Source: JAYFRL01 sp034925905
Lineage (GTDB): Bacteria; Bacillota; Clostridia; Lachnospirales; Anaerotignaceae
DNA length: 64,000 nt
Assembly: GCA_034925905.1 (NCBI GenBank)
Contig: JAYFRL010000018.1
Location: 1-64,000, forward strand
Direction of reading: 5' to 3'
Within the stretch, counting starts at the first letter, position 1. Each line of letters opens with the position of its first letter. A program made the position numbers and the translations under genes. Below the pieces are notes generated by a model. The model saw nothing but the letters and a program-made list of their open reading frames with translations. It did not search any database and was not told the DNA's origin. Shown here piece after piece: positions 1-9,205 of this stretch.

Positions 1-473
1 TTATGGCAAAATCAAAGCAGACATAGGAAAAATATTAAGAGAGTTGTGTACACAAAAGGATGTCAAAATAATCGAAGCAAATGCATGCCCTGATCATATT
101 CACATGCTGGTATCAATCCCACCCAAAATGAGTGTATCAAGTTTCATGGGATTTCTGAAGGGTAAAAGTAGCCTGATGATATTTGAAAGGCATGCGAATT
201 TAAAATACAGATATGGAAACAGGACATTCTGGTGCAAAGGATATTATGTGAGTACGGTAGGTCGGAATAAAAATGCAATACAAAAATATATTCAAGACCA
301 ATTAAAAGAGGACATGATGACTGACCAACTGACACTTAAGGAATATGTTGACCCTTTTAAAGGGTAGCAGGTAAATAAACGTGGGGTTGGCGGAATCATA
401 AAGCGCCTTAAGGCGCAATGTTGGCAATAGTCCCTTTTAGGGCTCAAAGAAAAACCCCACGTTTACGTGGGGA
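1..473 (+). mobile_element. IS200/IS605-family element, right-hand portion
   Basis: The 3' part of an IS200-like element enters from the left edge. It holds most of a Y1 transposase gene followed by about 100 bases of hairpin-rich right end. AAACGTGGGGTT (377-388) is repeated inverted at 453-464, a perfect GCGCCTTAAGGCGC palindrome lies at 403-416, and a tight CCCCACGT/ACGTGGGG hairpin lies at 455-472. Subterminal hairpins of this kind are what single-strand transposition in this family uses. The left end is outside the window. The exact right cleavage site cannot be fixed from one copy; 473 is an estimate. Confidence 0.75.
2..367 (+). CDS. tnpA: IS200-like Y1 (HUH) transposase, 5' truncated by window edge
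   Basis: The reading frame is open from base 2, so the true start lies left of the window. About 121 residues are visible. The HUH metal-binding motif is in PDHIHM, and the SVSSFMGFLKGKS, RYGNRTFW and GYYVSTVG blocks are typical of IS200 TnpA. The catalytic tyrosine is probably the one in KYIQDQ near the C-terminus, and the protein ends in the family-typical YVDPFKG. The family cuts and joins single-stranded DNA at subterminal hairpins. No frameshift is visible, so the copy may be active. No TnpB gene follows it. Confidence 0.85.
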   Translation, partial: YGKIKADIGKILRELCTQKDVKIIEANACPDHIHMLVSIPPKMSVSSFMGFLKGKSSLMIFERHANLKYRYGNRTFWCKGYYVSTVGRNKNAIQKYIQDQLKEDMMTDQLTLKEYVDPFKG

Positions 474-501
474 TGATTATTATCTTTTACCAAATAAAAA
501 A

Positions 502-1437
502 CTATATTTGTTTGCAGATGTCTTTATCAGGACATTTTTCACAGCAGCAAATATTATATTTTTTTATCATCATAACAGGTCTGTATGAATGCTTTGCGGC
601 TCTTAAACCTTCAAGACCCATATCTTCTTCGCGGTTTATATATTTAACATCGGAGCAGTTATGGCTTGCATATTCGCGGTTTATAACCGGATAAAGCCCA
701 TCTATGTCGTTTGCGGCTTTTTCTATATGTATCTGGTGCATATCGGGAAGAATTCTTTCGCCAATGGTGAAAGCCTTTATTTTTCCGTCTATTTTTAAAA
801 CCCCGCCGGTAAGGTTAAGCGCGTCAAGGTTGGTTAAAGCTCTTTTAACGGAATCAGGTTCGTCATACTGTATAATTGAATCTTCATTGTGGGATTTAAG
901 CCATTCTTTATATAACCCGCAGCAGTCTTTTGCCATTTCGTTTGTAAGAGGCGCATATTCAAAATCAGGGTAAAGCATCATAAATCTGTTTATATGGTTA
1001 CGCTTTCCGTGGAATTTTTTACCTTTAAGCGTTATTAAATCTTCGCTTAAATATATATAGTCGAAATTGTTTATGGATTCTTTAAATAAAAGGGAAGGAT
1101 AGACGTCTTTAATCATTGTATAAAAAGGATCGGAAACAGCTCTTAAATATGGTTTAACCCCTATGCTTATAAGATAATCGAAAGCTATATCCAGAATTTT
1201 TTTATAGTCGATGCAGGCTTTTCCTGGTATGGGAGCCCACAAAAAAGGAACTTCACCCGGGAAATCAAGTTTAAAGAACAGGGAGTTTTCATATTCGGCA
1301 AACTGGATTTGGCTGTTTGACGACCAAATATATATATGTGCAAATGATATTTCCGCGTTTGGGCAGTTAAAAGGTTTCGTATAGCTTTCAATCAACTCCT
1401 TTGATTCCAGCGTTATGTCATTAAATTTTAAGTCCAT
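502..1437 (-). CDS. DUF2156-type GNAT-fold protein
   Basis: A 311-residue cytosolic protein resembling the DUF2156 family, which has the double-GNAT fold of the C-terminal catalytic domain of phosphatidylglycerol lysyltransferases. The FHGKRNHINRF basic block near residue 145 and the YPVINREYAS and REEDMGLEGLR blocks near the C-terminus are typical. No membrane segments are present, so this is the stand-alone soluble form, whose substrate is generally unknown. A cysteine-rich tail (CCCEKCPDKDIC) could bind a metal. It lies 15 bases downstream of another GNAT gene in the same direction, so the two are probably co-transcribed. The start is supported by GGAGGC just upstream. Confidence 0.75.
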   Translation of the reverse strand: MDLKFNDITLESKELIESYTKPFNCPNAEISFAHIYIWSSNSQIQFAEYENSLFFKLDFPGEVPFLWAPIPGKACIDYKKILDIAFDYLISIGVKPYLRAVSDPFYTMIKDVYPSLLFKESINNFDYIYLSEDLITLKGKKFHGKRNHINRFMMLYPDFEYAPLTNEMAKDCCGLYKEWLKSHNEDSIIQYDEPDSVKRALTNLDALNLTGGVLKIDGKIKAFTIGERILPDMHQIHIEKAANDIDGLYPVINREYASHNCSDVKYINREEDMGLEGLRAAKHSYRPVMMIKKYNICCCEKCPDKDICKQI

Positions 1438-1452
1438 TTTATTGCCTCCGTT

Positions 1453-2565
1453 TTAATATTCGTCTATAATACGGCACTTAATTTTAGGAAATTCTTCATT
1501 TAAAAGCATTCCGGCAGATTTGTTGTTTATAATAACCAGACCTTCGTCACGAAGCTCATAAAGCGATTTATAGCCCGTGAGCCACTGGCATAACCGTCCT
1601 ATCCCTATTGAAACATCAGGAGGATTTGTGCTGGGTTTGCCTTTAAAGTCAAAAATCCCATTGTTTTTTTCAACTATAGGGTCTTTAACTTCTATTGTAT
1701 AACAAAGATTTTTGCCTACGGCGCCCAAAAGGGCTGAAACATCTGAGACACCTAAAACGCTGTGCGGTTCGATAATGGATTCAAGGAAGTCATAGTTTAT
1801 TTCCGAATATGGCGAAAGCTTTATTGAAAGCTCTTTATCGGAAGCTATGTTTACAAGCGCATCTGTAAGCGCCTTTTCCGTAGTTTTGCTTAACGCGATA
1901 ATTTCTTCGCAGTGTATATTTTCTGGTTTGTCGAAATATATGGCGTAGCCGTCTACAACCCCTTTTTCAAATACGGCTAAGCATTTGCTTTTGTCTGCAA
2001 GATAATCTGAGGCTTTGAGTCTGAAATCTGCGCAGGAGCGGCTTATAATCCCGGAGTATGAATATATGCTTTTTTGATAGCAGCTTAAAAGAGGGGTTAT
2101 GTCCTTTGAAATATCCATTTCTTTAATGTTTTCTGGATATTGTATAGACTTGCTTCCCTTGCCCTTGAGCAGCTTCCAGTCTGCAACAGTATAATGCTCA
2201 AGTGAAAAAAAGGTTTTGTGGTTTGCTGGCGTGTGCGGCACAAGGGCAATGCCCATATTTGATATCATATTCATATAAAAAGTGAACATTTTACGCATAT
2301 AACCTTTGCCGCTGTGGGCAGGATCTGTTGATACTCCCGCAATTATTGCGGCCGGCAAAAAGCTGTCTCTTATTTTCATATGAAAAGGATAGGATTGCAT
2401 GGCGCAAATTATTTCGTTATTTTTTTCTATGCATGCGGTATATTCAGGTAAAAACCTGTTTTCAAAAAACCAGTCTGTAAAAATTTCGGTATCTTCAAAA
2501 CATATTTTCCAAAGAGCCTTGATTTTTTCTTTGTCTAAGTAAGTTGCTCTTCTTATTGTTTCCAT
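1453..2565 (-). CDS. Eis-like GNAT N-acetyltransferase
   Basis: About 370 residues. The N-terminal GNAT domain carries the acetyl-CoA loop VSTDPAHSGKGYMRKMF near residue 80. The long C-terminal part, with LSPYSEINYD and the DVSIGIGRLCQWLTGY block, fits the Eis architecture of a GNAT pair plus a sterol-carrier-like domain. Members acetylate amines, including aminoglycosides, but the substrate here cannot be told. I chose the ATG at 2565 because GGAGG sits 5 bases before it; an upstream in-frame ATG at 2577 has no such site. It is the first gene of a two-gene minus-strand unit with the DUF2156 gene. Confidence 0.8.
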   Translation of the reverse strand: METIRRATYLDKEKIKALWKICFEDTEIFTDWFFENRFLPEYTACIEKNNEIICAMQSYPFHMKIRDSFLPAAIIAGVSTDPAHSGKGYMRKMFTFYMNMISNMGIALVPHTPANHKTFFSLEHYTVADWKLLKGKGSKSIQYPENIKEMDISKDITPLLSCYQKSIYSYSGIISRSCADFRLKASDYLADKSKCLAVFEKGVVDGYAIYFDKPENIHCEEIIALSKTTEKALTDALVNIASDKELSIKLSPYSEINYDFLESIIEPHSVLGVSDVSALLGAVGKNLCYTIEVKDPIVEKNNGIFDFKGKPSTNPPDVSIGIGRLCQWLTGYKSLYELRDEGLVIINNKSAGMLLNEEFPKIKCRIIDEY

Positions 2566-2779
2566 GTCGACCTCCATATTTTAGCTCTTAATATATAAAA
2601 ATACAATATTTATGACCATTTATTTTACACAAGAATATCACATTAAAACTCTATAAACAATAATTATCATCTAATAATTTATAATGTTTTGATTTTAACA
2701 CTTATATACTTTTTAATATTTCATATATATTGTATACTAAAAAGCGAGGTATTATTTTTAAATCATTATGATTTTTTGG
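2566..2779. other. AT-rich intergenic region between divergent units
   Basis: The divergent spacer between the GNAT pair and the his operon. It is strongly AT-rich. I see no T-box (no conserved T-box sequence or long leader), no riboswitch and no short gene. It should hold the minus-strand promoter of the GNAT pair, but no box there is convincing. Confidence 0.5.
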
Positions 2780-2808
2780 TTGACAAGAGAAAGGTTAGGG
2801 CTTATAAT
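2780..2808 (+). promoter_or_regulatory. SigA-type promoter of the histidine operon
   Basis: TTGACA at 2780-2785 and TATAAT at 2803-2808 are separated by exactly 17 bases, a perfect housekeeping consensus. Transcription would start near 2815, leaving a leader of only about 40 bases before hisZ. That leader is too short for a T-box or peptide attenuator, so leader-based histidine control is unlikely at this promoter. Confidence 0.8.
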
Positions 2809-2853
2809 TGCTTTATTCTGATACAGTAATAAAGTAAACAAAGGAGAGAGCCC

Positions 2854-4128
2854 ATGCGTGATAATAAGCTTCATACGCCTTTTGGCGTAAGAGACATTCT
2901 TCCTGATGAATGTGCCATTAAAAAATATGTTCAAAACCAAATAGAAGGCGTTTTTAAGAAATATGGGTATGTTTGCGTGGAAAGCCCTGTTTTTGAATAT
3001 ATAGAGGTTTTTTCCGATGAAAAAATGGGCAGCGTTTCCCAAAACCAAATGTATAAGTTTTTTGACGGAGACGGTTCCATTCTTGCGTTAAGAAGCGATA
3101 TGACACCTCCCATAGCAAGGATTGCGGCAACGGCTTACTCAAAATATGACAAACCCCTAAGGTTTTATTATATGGGAGAAGCATACAGGGACAATGAGGA
3201 TTACAAGGGGATGCTTAGAGAATTTTCTCAGGCAGGAGTTGAGCTTATGGGTTCTTCTTCGCTTGACGCTGACGGAGAGGTTCTTTTGCTTGCTGTTGAC
3301 AGTCTTCTTGCTTCGGGTATAAATGATTTTAAAATAAACATAGGACAGGTTAAATTTTTTAAAGCTATTCTTGAAGAAACCGGGCTTTCTGAAGAAAATT
3401 GCGAAACCCTTAAAGACCTTATAGGCAAAGGCAATTATGTAGGCGTTAAATATATGGCTGAAAAATCAAATATGCCGCTTCCGCTTAAAGAATTTTTCTG
3501 TAACCTTTATAAATTTGTGGGCGGCGAGGAAATCCTTAAAAAGGCTGAAGGCTTTACAAAAAATAAAAAAGCACTTGAAACTCTTTTGGAAATGAGAAGT
3601 CTTTATGAAACCCTGAAGCTTTATAATATAGAAAAATACTTTGTTTTTGATCTTGGTATGGTTAACAAGCTCAATTATTATACCGGCATAATTTTCAGGG
3701 GATATACATACGGCACGGGCAATTCCGTTTTAGACGGAGGAAGATATGACAATCTTGTTGAAGAATACGGTGTTAAAAAAGCCGCTATCGGGTTTTGTGT
3801 AAAGATAAACGGTCTTGTGGACGTTATAAAAGGCCAAAAGATAAATGTGGGGATAAAATCAACGGATGTTTTGGTGGCTTATGATGAAAACGGGAGGGAA
3901 AAGGCTTTTGAGCTTATAAAAACCTTAAGGGACAAGGGAATATATTCGGAGCTTTCCCTTATTGGAACCGATGTTTTGGATAGCATTGAATATGCCGGAG
4001 AAAAAGGGATTGGGAAGCTTTTGTACGTTTCAGATGGACATATTGAAGAATATGAAACCGCTTCAGACTCTTTAATTAAGAAAGAGACTTTTGAAAGCTT
4101 TGGCTCCGGGGAGGGACTTAAATTATGA
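2854..4128 (+). CDS. hisZ: ATP phosphoribosyltransferase regulatory subunit HisZ
   Basis: 424 residues, a paralogue of histidyl-tRNA synthetase lacking aminoacylation activity. The N-terminal TPFGVRDILPDE and the motif 2-like LRSDMTPPIARIA and RFYYMGEAYRDNE blocks are clear; DGGRYDNLVEEYG and AAIGFCVKI mark the C-terminal catalytic-like core. HisZ assembles with short-form HisG and makes it active and histidine-sensitive. It is first in the operon, directly upstream of and overlapping hisG (ATGA overlap). AAAGGAG precedes the ATG. Confidence 0.95.
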   Translation: MRDNKLHTPFGVRDILPDECAIKKYVQNQIEGVFKKYGYVCVESPVFEYIEVFSDEKMGSVSQNQMYKFFDGDGSILALRSDMTPPIARIAATAYSKYDKPLRFYYMGEAYRDNEDYKGMLREFSQAGVELMGSSSLDADGEVLLLAVDSLLASGINDFKINIGQVKFFKAILEETGLSEENCETLKDLIGKGNYVGVKYMAEKSNMPLPLKEFFCNLYKFVGGEEILKKAEGFTKNKKALETLLEMRSLYETLKLYNIEKYFVFDLGMVNKLNYYTGIIFRGYTYGTGNSVLDGGRYDNLVEEYGVKKAAIGFCVKINGLVDVIKGQKINVGIKSTDVLVAYDENGREKAFELIKTLRDKGIYSELSLIGTDVLDSIEYAGEKGIGKLLYVSDGHIEEYETASDSLIKKETFESFGSGEGLKL

Positions 4129-4766
4129 GATATTTAACATTTGCGCTTGCAAAGGGTCGCCTTGCAGACAAATCTTTGGAGCTTTTTGAAAAGATAGGAA
4201 TAACCTGCGATGAAATGAAAGAAAAAAGCAGACGTCTTATTTTTACAAACGAAGAGAAGAAAATAAAATTTTTTCTTGCCAAAGCAAGCGATGTACCGAT
4301 ATACGTAGACTATGGCGCTGCAGACCTTGGAATAGTGGGAGAGGACACTATCCTTGAGGAAGACCGGAAGGTTTACGAGCTTTTGGACTTAGGCTTCGGG
4401 AAATGCACAATGACAGTTGCGGGGCGTAAAGAGGCAAAAAGCAAGCTTAACGATTTATATAATTTAAGGGTTGCAACCAAATACCCCAAAATAGCCACAA
4501 ATTATTTTTACAAGGAAAGGCATAAAACTGTTGAGATAATGAAGCTTTCAGGCTCTGTGGAGCTTGCCCCCGTTGTGGGGCTTTCGGATGTTATAGTGGA
4601 CATAGTTGAAACAGGCTCTACGCTGCGTGAAAACGGGCTTGAAGTGCTTGAAGAAATCTGCCCCATTTCGGCAAGGGTTATTGCAAACAGGGTAAGCATG
4701 AAAATGGAATATGAAAGAATATTGGAAATTATAGACAGTATAAAGAAAGAGCTTGAAAAGAGGTGA
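4125..4766 (+). CDS. hisG: ATP phosphoribosyltransferase catalytic subunit, short form
   Basis: 213 residues, the HisZ-dependent short form that lacks the C-terminal ACT-like regulatory domain. It catalyses ATP + PRPP to phosphoribosyl-ATP, the first step of histidine synthesis. LTFALAKGRL at the N-terminus and DIVETGSTLRENGLE (PRPP-binding region) are signatures. It overlaps hisZ by 4 bases, which suggests translational coupling of the two subunits. Confidence 0.95.
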   Translation: MRYLTFALAKGRLADKSLELFEKIGITCDEMKEKSRRLIFTNEEKKIKFFLAKASDVPIYVDYGAADLGIVGEDTILEEDRKVYELLDLGFGKCTMTVAGRKEAKSKLNDLYNLRVATKYPKIATNYFYKERHKTVEIMKLSGSVELAPVVGLSDVIVDIVETGSTLRENGLEVLEEICPISARVIANRVSMKMEYERILEIIDSIKKELEKR

Positions 4767-4770
4767 AGAA

Positions 4771-6075
4771 GTGATACCTTTGATAGATTATAATACAAAA
4801 GAAGGAATGGCTTTTTTTGAAAAGCTGGCAAAGCGCGCTGAAACTGACTATACAGACATTCAAAAGACGGTTGACATAATCTTAGAGGATATAAAAACAA
4901 AAGGTGATCTTGCCCTTTTTGACTATACAAAGCGTTTTGACGGCTGGGATGCTGAAAAAAGCAATATAAAAGTAACCGAAAAGGAAATTGAAGAAGCCAT
5001 GGCACTTGTTTCGCCAAGGCTTATTTCGGTTATGGAAAAAGCAGCTGAAAGAATAAGGGTATTCCATGAGAAACAGATGAGAAGCGATATTATGACCAGT
5101 GAAAACGGTGAAACCTTAGGGTTTTTAATAAGACCTCTTGAAAACGTGGGCGTTTATGTTCCGGGCGGAAAGGCTGCCTATCCTTCGTCTGTGCTTATGA
5201 ACATTGTGCCTGCGAAGGTTGCAGGAGTTAAAAGAATTGTTATGGTAACTCCGGTAAAATCGGACGGAAAGGTAAACCCAAACGTGCTTGCCGCCGCTAA
5301 AATAGCTGGAGCGGATGATATATATAAAATAGGCGGGGCTCAGGCTGTTGCGGCGCTTGCTTTCGGAACGGGGATTATTCCTAAAGTTGATAAAATATGC
5401 GGGCCTGGGAATATATTTGTTGCTCTTGCCAAAAAAGCTGTTTATGGCAGCGTAAGCATAGATTCGATTGCCGGGCCAAGCGAGATTCTTATTCTTGCGG
5501 ATGACAGCGCCAGGGCAGATTTTGTTGCCGCCGATATGCTTTCTCAAGCCGAGCATGACGAGATGGCCAGCGCCGTTTTAATAACGGATAGCCGTGAGCT
5601 TGCGGAAGACGTTAAAAAAGAAATATTCGATATGACAAAAAAACTTTGCAGAAAAGAAATTATAGAAAAATCTGTTTCAAATTATGGGGCAATAGTGTTA
5701 GTTGACAATATGGCAAATGGAATTAAGCTTGTGAACAAAATGGCTCCGGAGCATCTTGAGATATGCACGAAAGATAACGAAACGGCGCTTAAAAGTATTA
5801 AAAATTCAGGAGCTGTATTTTTAGGCAACTATTCCCCCGAGCCTTTAGGAGACTATATGGCTGGGGCAAACCATGTTTTGCCGACAGGCGGAAGCGCAAG
5901 GTTTTTTTCTCCGCTTTGTATAGACGATTTTATAAAAAAAATGAGCGTTATCTCGTTTTCTAAATCGGCACTTTCGGGCTTAAAAGACGATATAGAGCTT
6001 TTTGCCGATTCCGAAGGCCTTACGGCTCATGCAAACGCAGTTAAAATAAGATTTGTTGAAAATGAATTTTATTAA
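4771..6075 (+). CDS. hisD: Histidinol dehydrogenase
   Basis: About 434 residues from the GTG at 4771, which has AGAGGTGA just upstream. The longer frame from the TTG at 4753 overlaps hisG and has no good ribosome site. HisD oxidises histidinol to histidine in two NAD-dependent steps using Zn. The family signature is seen in GPGNIFVALAKKAVYG and DSIAGPSEI. Zn/catalytic residues lie in DMLSQAEHDE, MAPEHLEI and the C-terminal EGLTAHANAV. It starts 5 bases after hisG. Confidence 0.95.
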   Translation: MIPLIDYNTKEGMAFFEKLAKRAETDYTDIQKTVDIILEDIKTKGDLALFDYTKRFDGWDAEKSNIKVTEKEIEEAMALVSPRLISVMEKAAERIRVFHEKQMRSDIMTSENGETLGFLIRPLENVGVYVPGGKAAYPSSVLMNIVPAKVAGVKRIVMVTPVKSDGKVNPNVLAAAKIAGADDIYKIGGAQAVAALAFGTGIIPKVDKICGPGNIFVALAKKAVYGSVSIDSIAGPSEILILADDSARADFVAADMLSQAEHDEMASAVLITDSRELAEDVKKEIFDMTKKLCRKEIIEKSVSNYGAIVLVDNMANGIKLVNKMAPEHLEICTKDNETALKSIKNSGAVFLGNYSPEPLGDYMAGANHVLPTGGSARFFSPLCIDDFIKKMSVISFSKSALSGLKDDIELFADSEGLTAHANAVKIRFVENEFY

Positions 6076-6160
6076 ATTAATGAAAATTTGAGTAATATGT
6101 TGTAAAATGTAATTAAAATACTAAAACTTGAAATATTAGTCTAAAGAAGGGGGGATTGCA

Positions 6161-6751
6161 ATGAGAAGAGCTGAAATTGAAAGAAACACACTTGAAACAA
6201 AAATAAAAATGACCTTAAATATTGATGGGAACGGTATAGGAGATATTTCAACAGGTATAGGTTTCTTTGATCATATGATTAACAATATTGCCAAGCATGG
6301 TTTTTTTGATATTGCTTTAAAGGCCTATGGAGATATAGATGTGGATTGCCACCATACTGTTGAGGATATAGGCATAGTTATGGGCAAATGCATAAAAGAA
6401 GCCTTAGGCGACAAAAGCGGAATAAAAAGGTATGGTTTTTTTATACTTCCCATGGAAGAAAGCCTGTGTCTTTGTTCATTGGATATTTCGGGCAGGCCGC
6501 ATCTTTGTTTTGATGGAAAGTTTACAACAGAGCGTATAGGCGATATGGATACTGAAATGATAGAAGAATTTTTTAGGGCGATTTCTATAAACGCAGGCTT
6601 AAATTTGCACATAAGGCTTCTTGAGGGCAAAAATAACCATCATATGGCCGAAGCAATGTTTAAAGCCTTTGCCAAAGCGCTTGATATTGCAACTTCTTAT
6701 GATGACAGGATAGAAGGCGTTCTCTCAACAAAAGGGATTTTGGAGGATTAA
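6161..6751 (+). CDS. hisB: Imidazoleglycerol-phosphate dehydratase
   Basis: 196 residues, a monofunctional dehydratase without a fused phosphatase domain. The Mn-binding signatures FFDHMINNIAKHG, DCHHTVEDIGI and NNHHMAEAMFKAFA are all present. An 85-base AT-rich gap separates it from hisD, the largest gap in the operon; I see no terminator or convincing internal promoter in it. A strong AAGGGGGG ribosome site precedes the ATG. Confidence 0.95.
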   Translation: MRRAEIERNTLETKIKMTLNIDGNGIGDISTGIGFFDHMINNIAKHGFFDIALKAYGDIDVDCHHTVEDIGIVMGKCIKEALGDKSGIKRYGFFILPMEESLCLCSLDISGRPHLCFDGKFTTERIGDMDTEMIEEFFRAISINAGLNLHIRLLEGKNNHHMAEAMFKAFAKALDIATSYDDRIEGVLSTKGILED

Positions 6752-6754
6752 TCC

Positions 6755-7357
6755 ATGATTGGTATAATAGACTACGGAGCGGGGAACTTAAGAAGTGTTC
6801 AAAAAGCCTTGGAATATCTTGGGTTTGAAGCTGTTATTTCAGACTCGCAGGAAATTTTAAATGCAGCCGATAAAATAATATTACCGGGAGTAGGAGCTTT
6901 TTCAGACGCTATGGACACAATAAAAAATAAAAGGCTTGATATTGTAATAAAAAATGCTGTAAAATCAAAAAAACCCTTTTTAGGCATATGTCTTGGGATG
7001 CAGATTTTATTTGACAAGGGCTATGAAAACGGTAGCATGGACGGGCTTGGAATATTTCCCGGAGAAATAGTTAAGCTTGATGGGAAGCTCAAAATACCGC
7101 ATATGGGTTGGAATAAGCTTGATGTAATAAAAAAAGAACCCCTTTTTATAGGAATTCCAGAAGAGGCATATGTATATTTTGTTCATTCATATTATCTTGA
7201 AACGAAGGAACCTGGTATTGTAAGTGCAACTTGTTTTTATGGGAAGGATATAAGCATCGCGGTTCAGTCTGAAAACACATTTGGCCTTCAGTTTCATCCT
7301 GAGAAAAGCGGAGAAACAGGCCTCAAGATATTAAAAAATTTCGGAGGTTTGAAATAA
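6755..7357 (+). CDS. hisH: Imidazole glycerol phosphate synthase, glutaminase subunit
   Basis: 200 residues, a class I glutamine amidotransferase. The nucleophile Cys79 lies in GICLGMQ, and the catalytic His-Glu pair in LQFHPEKSG near the C-terminus. It passes ammonia to HisF, encoded two genes downstream. It starts 4 bases after hisB, and its stop overlaps the hisA start by one base. Confidence 0.95.
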   Translation: MIGIIDYGAGNLRSVQKALEYLGFEAVISDSQEILNAADKIILPGVGAFSDAMDTIKNKRLDIVIKNAVKSKKPFLGICLGMQILFDKGYENGSMDGLGIFPGEIVKLDGKLKIPHMGWNKLDVIKKEPLFIGIPEEAYVYFVHSYYLETKEPGIVSATCFYGKDISIAVQSENTFGLQFHPEKSGETGLKILKNFGGLK

Positions 7358-8073
7358 TGAGGATTTTCCCTGCTATTGACATAAAAAATGGACAGTGCGT
7401 GCGTTTAACTCAAGGCCGATTTGATGATGTTATCATATATGGTGATGATCCGATAGAGGTTGCCGGCAAGTGGGTTAGAAGCGGGGCAAAGGCTCTGCAC
7501 ATAATAGATCTTGACGGAGCCAGGCTTGGCGAAAGCTATACAAATGACATAATAAAGAAAATAATAAAAAAATATCACATATTTGTGCAAACTGGCGGCG
7601 GGATAAGAACTATGCGCGACATAGAGGAAAAAATATCCTTAGGTGTAAACAGGGTCATTTTAGGCACTGTGGCTGTTAAAAAACCAGAGTTGGTGAATGA
7701 AGCGGTTAAGGCATATGATGATAAAATTGCCGTGGGTATAGATGCTGTTAACGGCAGGGTTGCAATTGAGGGTTGGGAAGAGCTAAGCCAGGTTTCAGCA
7801 GTTGAGCTTTGCAATAAAATGAAGCTTTTCGGTGTTAAAACAGTTATTTATACAGATATTTCAAAGGACGGAATGATGATAGGCCCAAATATAGAGGCCA
7901 CAAAGGAGCTTATAAACAACTCCGAATTAAATATAATAGCTTCAGGCGGAATAAGCTCTATAATGGATGTTGAAAATGTTGAAAGGATAGGCGCCCATGG
8001 GATAATAATAGGGAAAGCCCTTTATCAAGGCGCTTTGAATTTGAGGGATATTGTCCAGAGGTTTGAGAAATAA
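7357..8073 (+). CDS. hisA: ProFAR isomerase
   Basis: 238 residues, a (beta-alpha)8 barrel that performs the Amadori rearrangement of ProFAR to PRFAR. The N-terminal AIDIKNGQCVRLTQG carries the catalytic Asp. TGGGIRT and ASGGISS are the two phosphate-binding loops, and TDISKDGMM the C-terminal catalytic strand. Tightly packed between hisH and hisF. Confidence 0.95.
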   Translation: MRIFPAIDIKNGQCVRLTQGRFDDVIIYGDDPIEVAGKWVRSGAKALHIIDLDGARLGESYTNDIIKKIIKKYHIFVQTGGGIRTMRDIEEKISLGVNRVILGTVAVKKPELVNEAVKAYDDKIAVGIDAVNGRVAIEGWEELSQVSAVELCNKMKLFGVKTVIYTDISKDGMMIGPNIEATKELINNSELNIIASGGISSIMDVENVERIGAHGIIIGKALYQGALNLRDIVQRFEK

Positions 8074-8096
8074 TATGCATCCATGGGAGGTATAAA

Positions 8097-8855
8097 ATGC
8101 TTACAAAGCGTATAATACCGTGTCTTGACGTTAATTATGGAAGAGTTGTCAAGGGCGTAAATTTTGTTAATCTGAAAGATGCGGGAGACCCCGTTGAAAT
8201 AGCTAAAATGTATAACGAATCTTTGGCAGATGAAATAGTTTTTCTTGATATAACAGCTTCATCAGACGCGAGAAATATAATGATTGATGTGGTTAAAAAA
8301 ACGGCGGAAAAGATATTTATTCCGTTGACTGTCGGGGGCGGGATAAGAACAATAGAAGATTTTAGGGGTATACTTTCAGCAGGAGCCGATAAAATTTCAG
8401 TTAACTCCGCAGCAATAAAAAACCCTTTGCTTATAAGTGAAGCTGCAAAAAAATTTGGCAGCCAGTGCGTTGTTGTCGCTATAGATGCAAAGCGCCGTGA
8501 AAACGGAGGCTTTGACGTTTATCTTAACGGCGGCAGGGTAAACACTGGCATAGATGCTATTTTGTGGGCAAAAAAAGCCGAGGAATTAGGGGCGGGAGAA
8601 ATACTTTTAACAAGCATGGATTGTGATGGCGTTAAAGAAGGCTATGATATACCGCTCACCAAAGCAATAAGCGAAAGCGTTAATATACCTGTAATAGCTT
8701 CGGGCGGTGCGGGGAAAAAAGAAGATTTTTACGAGGCGCTTACAGAAGGAGGCGCAGATGCTGTGCTTGCAGCAAGCCTTTTTCATTTTAGGGAATTAGA
8801 GATAAAAGATTTAAAGCTTTATTTAAAACAAAACGGCATACCCGTAAGGCTTTAG
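8097..8855 (+). CDS. hisF: Imidazole glycerol phosphate synthase, cyclase subunit
   Basis: 252 residues, the barrel partner of HisH. The N-terminus is IIPCLDVNYGRVVKGVNF; the usual K-D of the DxKDGR segment is replaced by N-Y here, while the catalytic Asp11 equivalent and the Asp of VVAIDAKR are kept. TVGGGIRT and ASGGAGK are the phosphate loops. GGGAGG-type ribosome site 23 bases after hisA. Confidence 0.95.
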   Translation: MLTKRIIPCLDVNYGRVVKGVNFVNLKDAGDPVEIAKMYNESLADEIVFLDITASSDARNIMIDVVKKTAEKIFIPLTVGGGIRTIEDFRGILSAGADKISVNSAAIKNPLLISEAAKKFGSQCVVVAIDAKRRENGGFDVYLNGGRVNTGIDAILWAKKAEELGAGEILLTSMDCDGVKEGYDIPLTKAISESVNIPVIASGGAGKKEDFYEALTEGGADAVLAASLFHFRELEIKDLKLYLKQNGIPVRL

Positions 8856-8867
8856 GAGATGAGATTA

Positions 8868-9203
8868 ATGGGGTTTACAGATAAACTTAAATTTGATGAA
8901 AAGGGGCTTATTCCCGTTATAGCTCAGGATTATAAAACGGGGGACGTGCTTATGCTGGCATATGCAAATAAGGAAGCTGTGGAAAAAACGCTTGAAACGG
9001 GCAGTGTGTATTATTACAGCAGAAGCAGGGGCGAGCTTTGGCATAAAGGTGAAACATCAGGGCATTTTCAATACGTTAAAGAAATATTTTATGATTGTGA
9101 CGAAGATGCTCTTTTAATTAAAGTAGACCAGATAGGGGTAGCTTGCCATACAGGCAACAGATCTTGTTTTTATAGAAGCGTGGATATCAAGGAGGCTAAA
9201 TAA
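8868..9203 (+). CDS. hisI: Phosphoribosyl-AMP cyclohydrolase
   Basis: About 111 residues, the stand-alone cyclohydrolase. Zn/Mg ligands are in the CDEDALLIKVDQIGVACHTG region, and the typical SRGELWHKGETSGH block is intact. Two in-frame ATGs exist: the one at 8859 touches the AGGAG site, while 8868 lies 9 bases from it, so I prefer 8868. Confidence 0.93.
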   Translation: MGFTDKLKFDEKGLIPVIAQDYKTGDVLMLAYANKEAVEKTLETGSVYYYSRSRGELWHKGETSGHFQYVKEIFYDCDEDALLIKVDQIGVACHTGNRSCFYRSVDIKEAK

Positions 9204-9205
9204 AA

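Noticed and set aside
467..694. 75-codon plus-strand frame
   Set aside because: It runs antisense through the DUF2156 gene and begins in the IS right-end hairpin; no ribosome site.
2566..2853. T-box or histidine attenuator before hisZ
   Set aside because: The promoter leaves a leader of about 40 bases and no T-box sequence or His-codon run is present.
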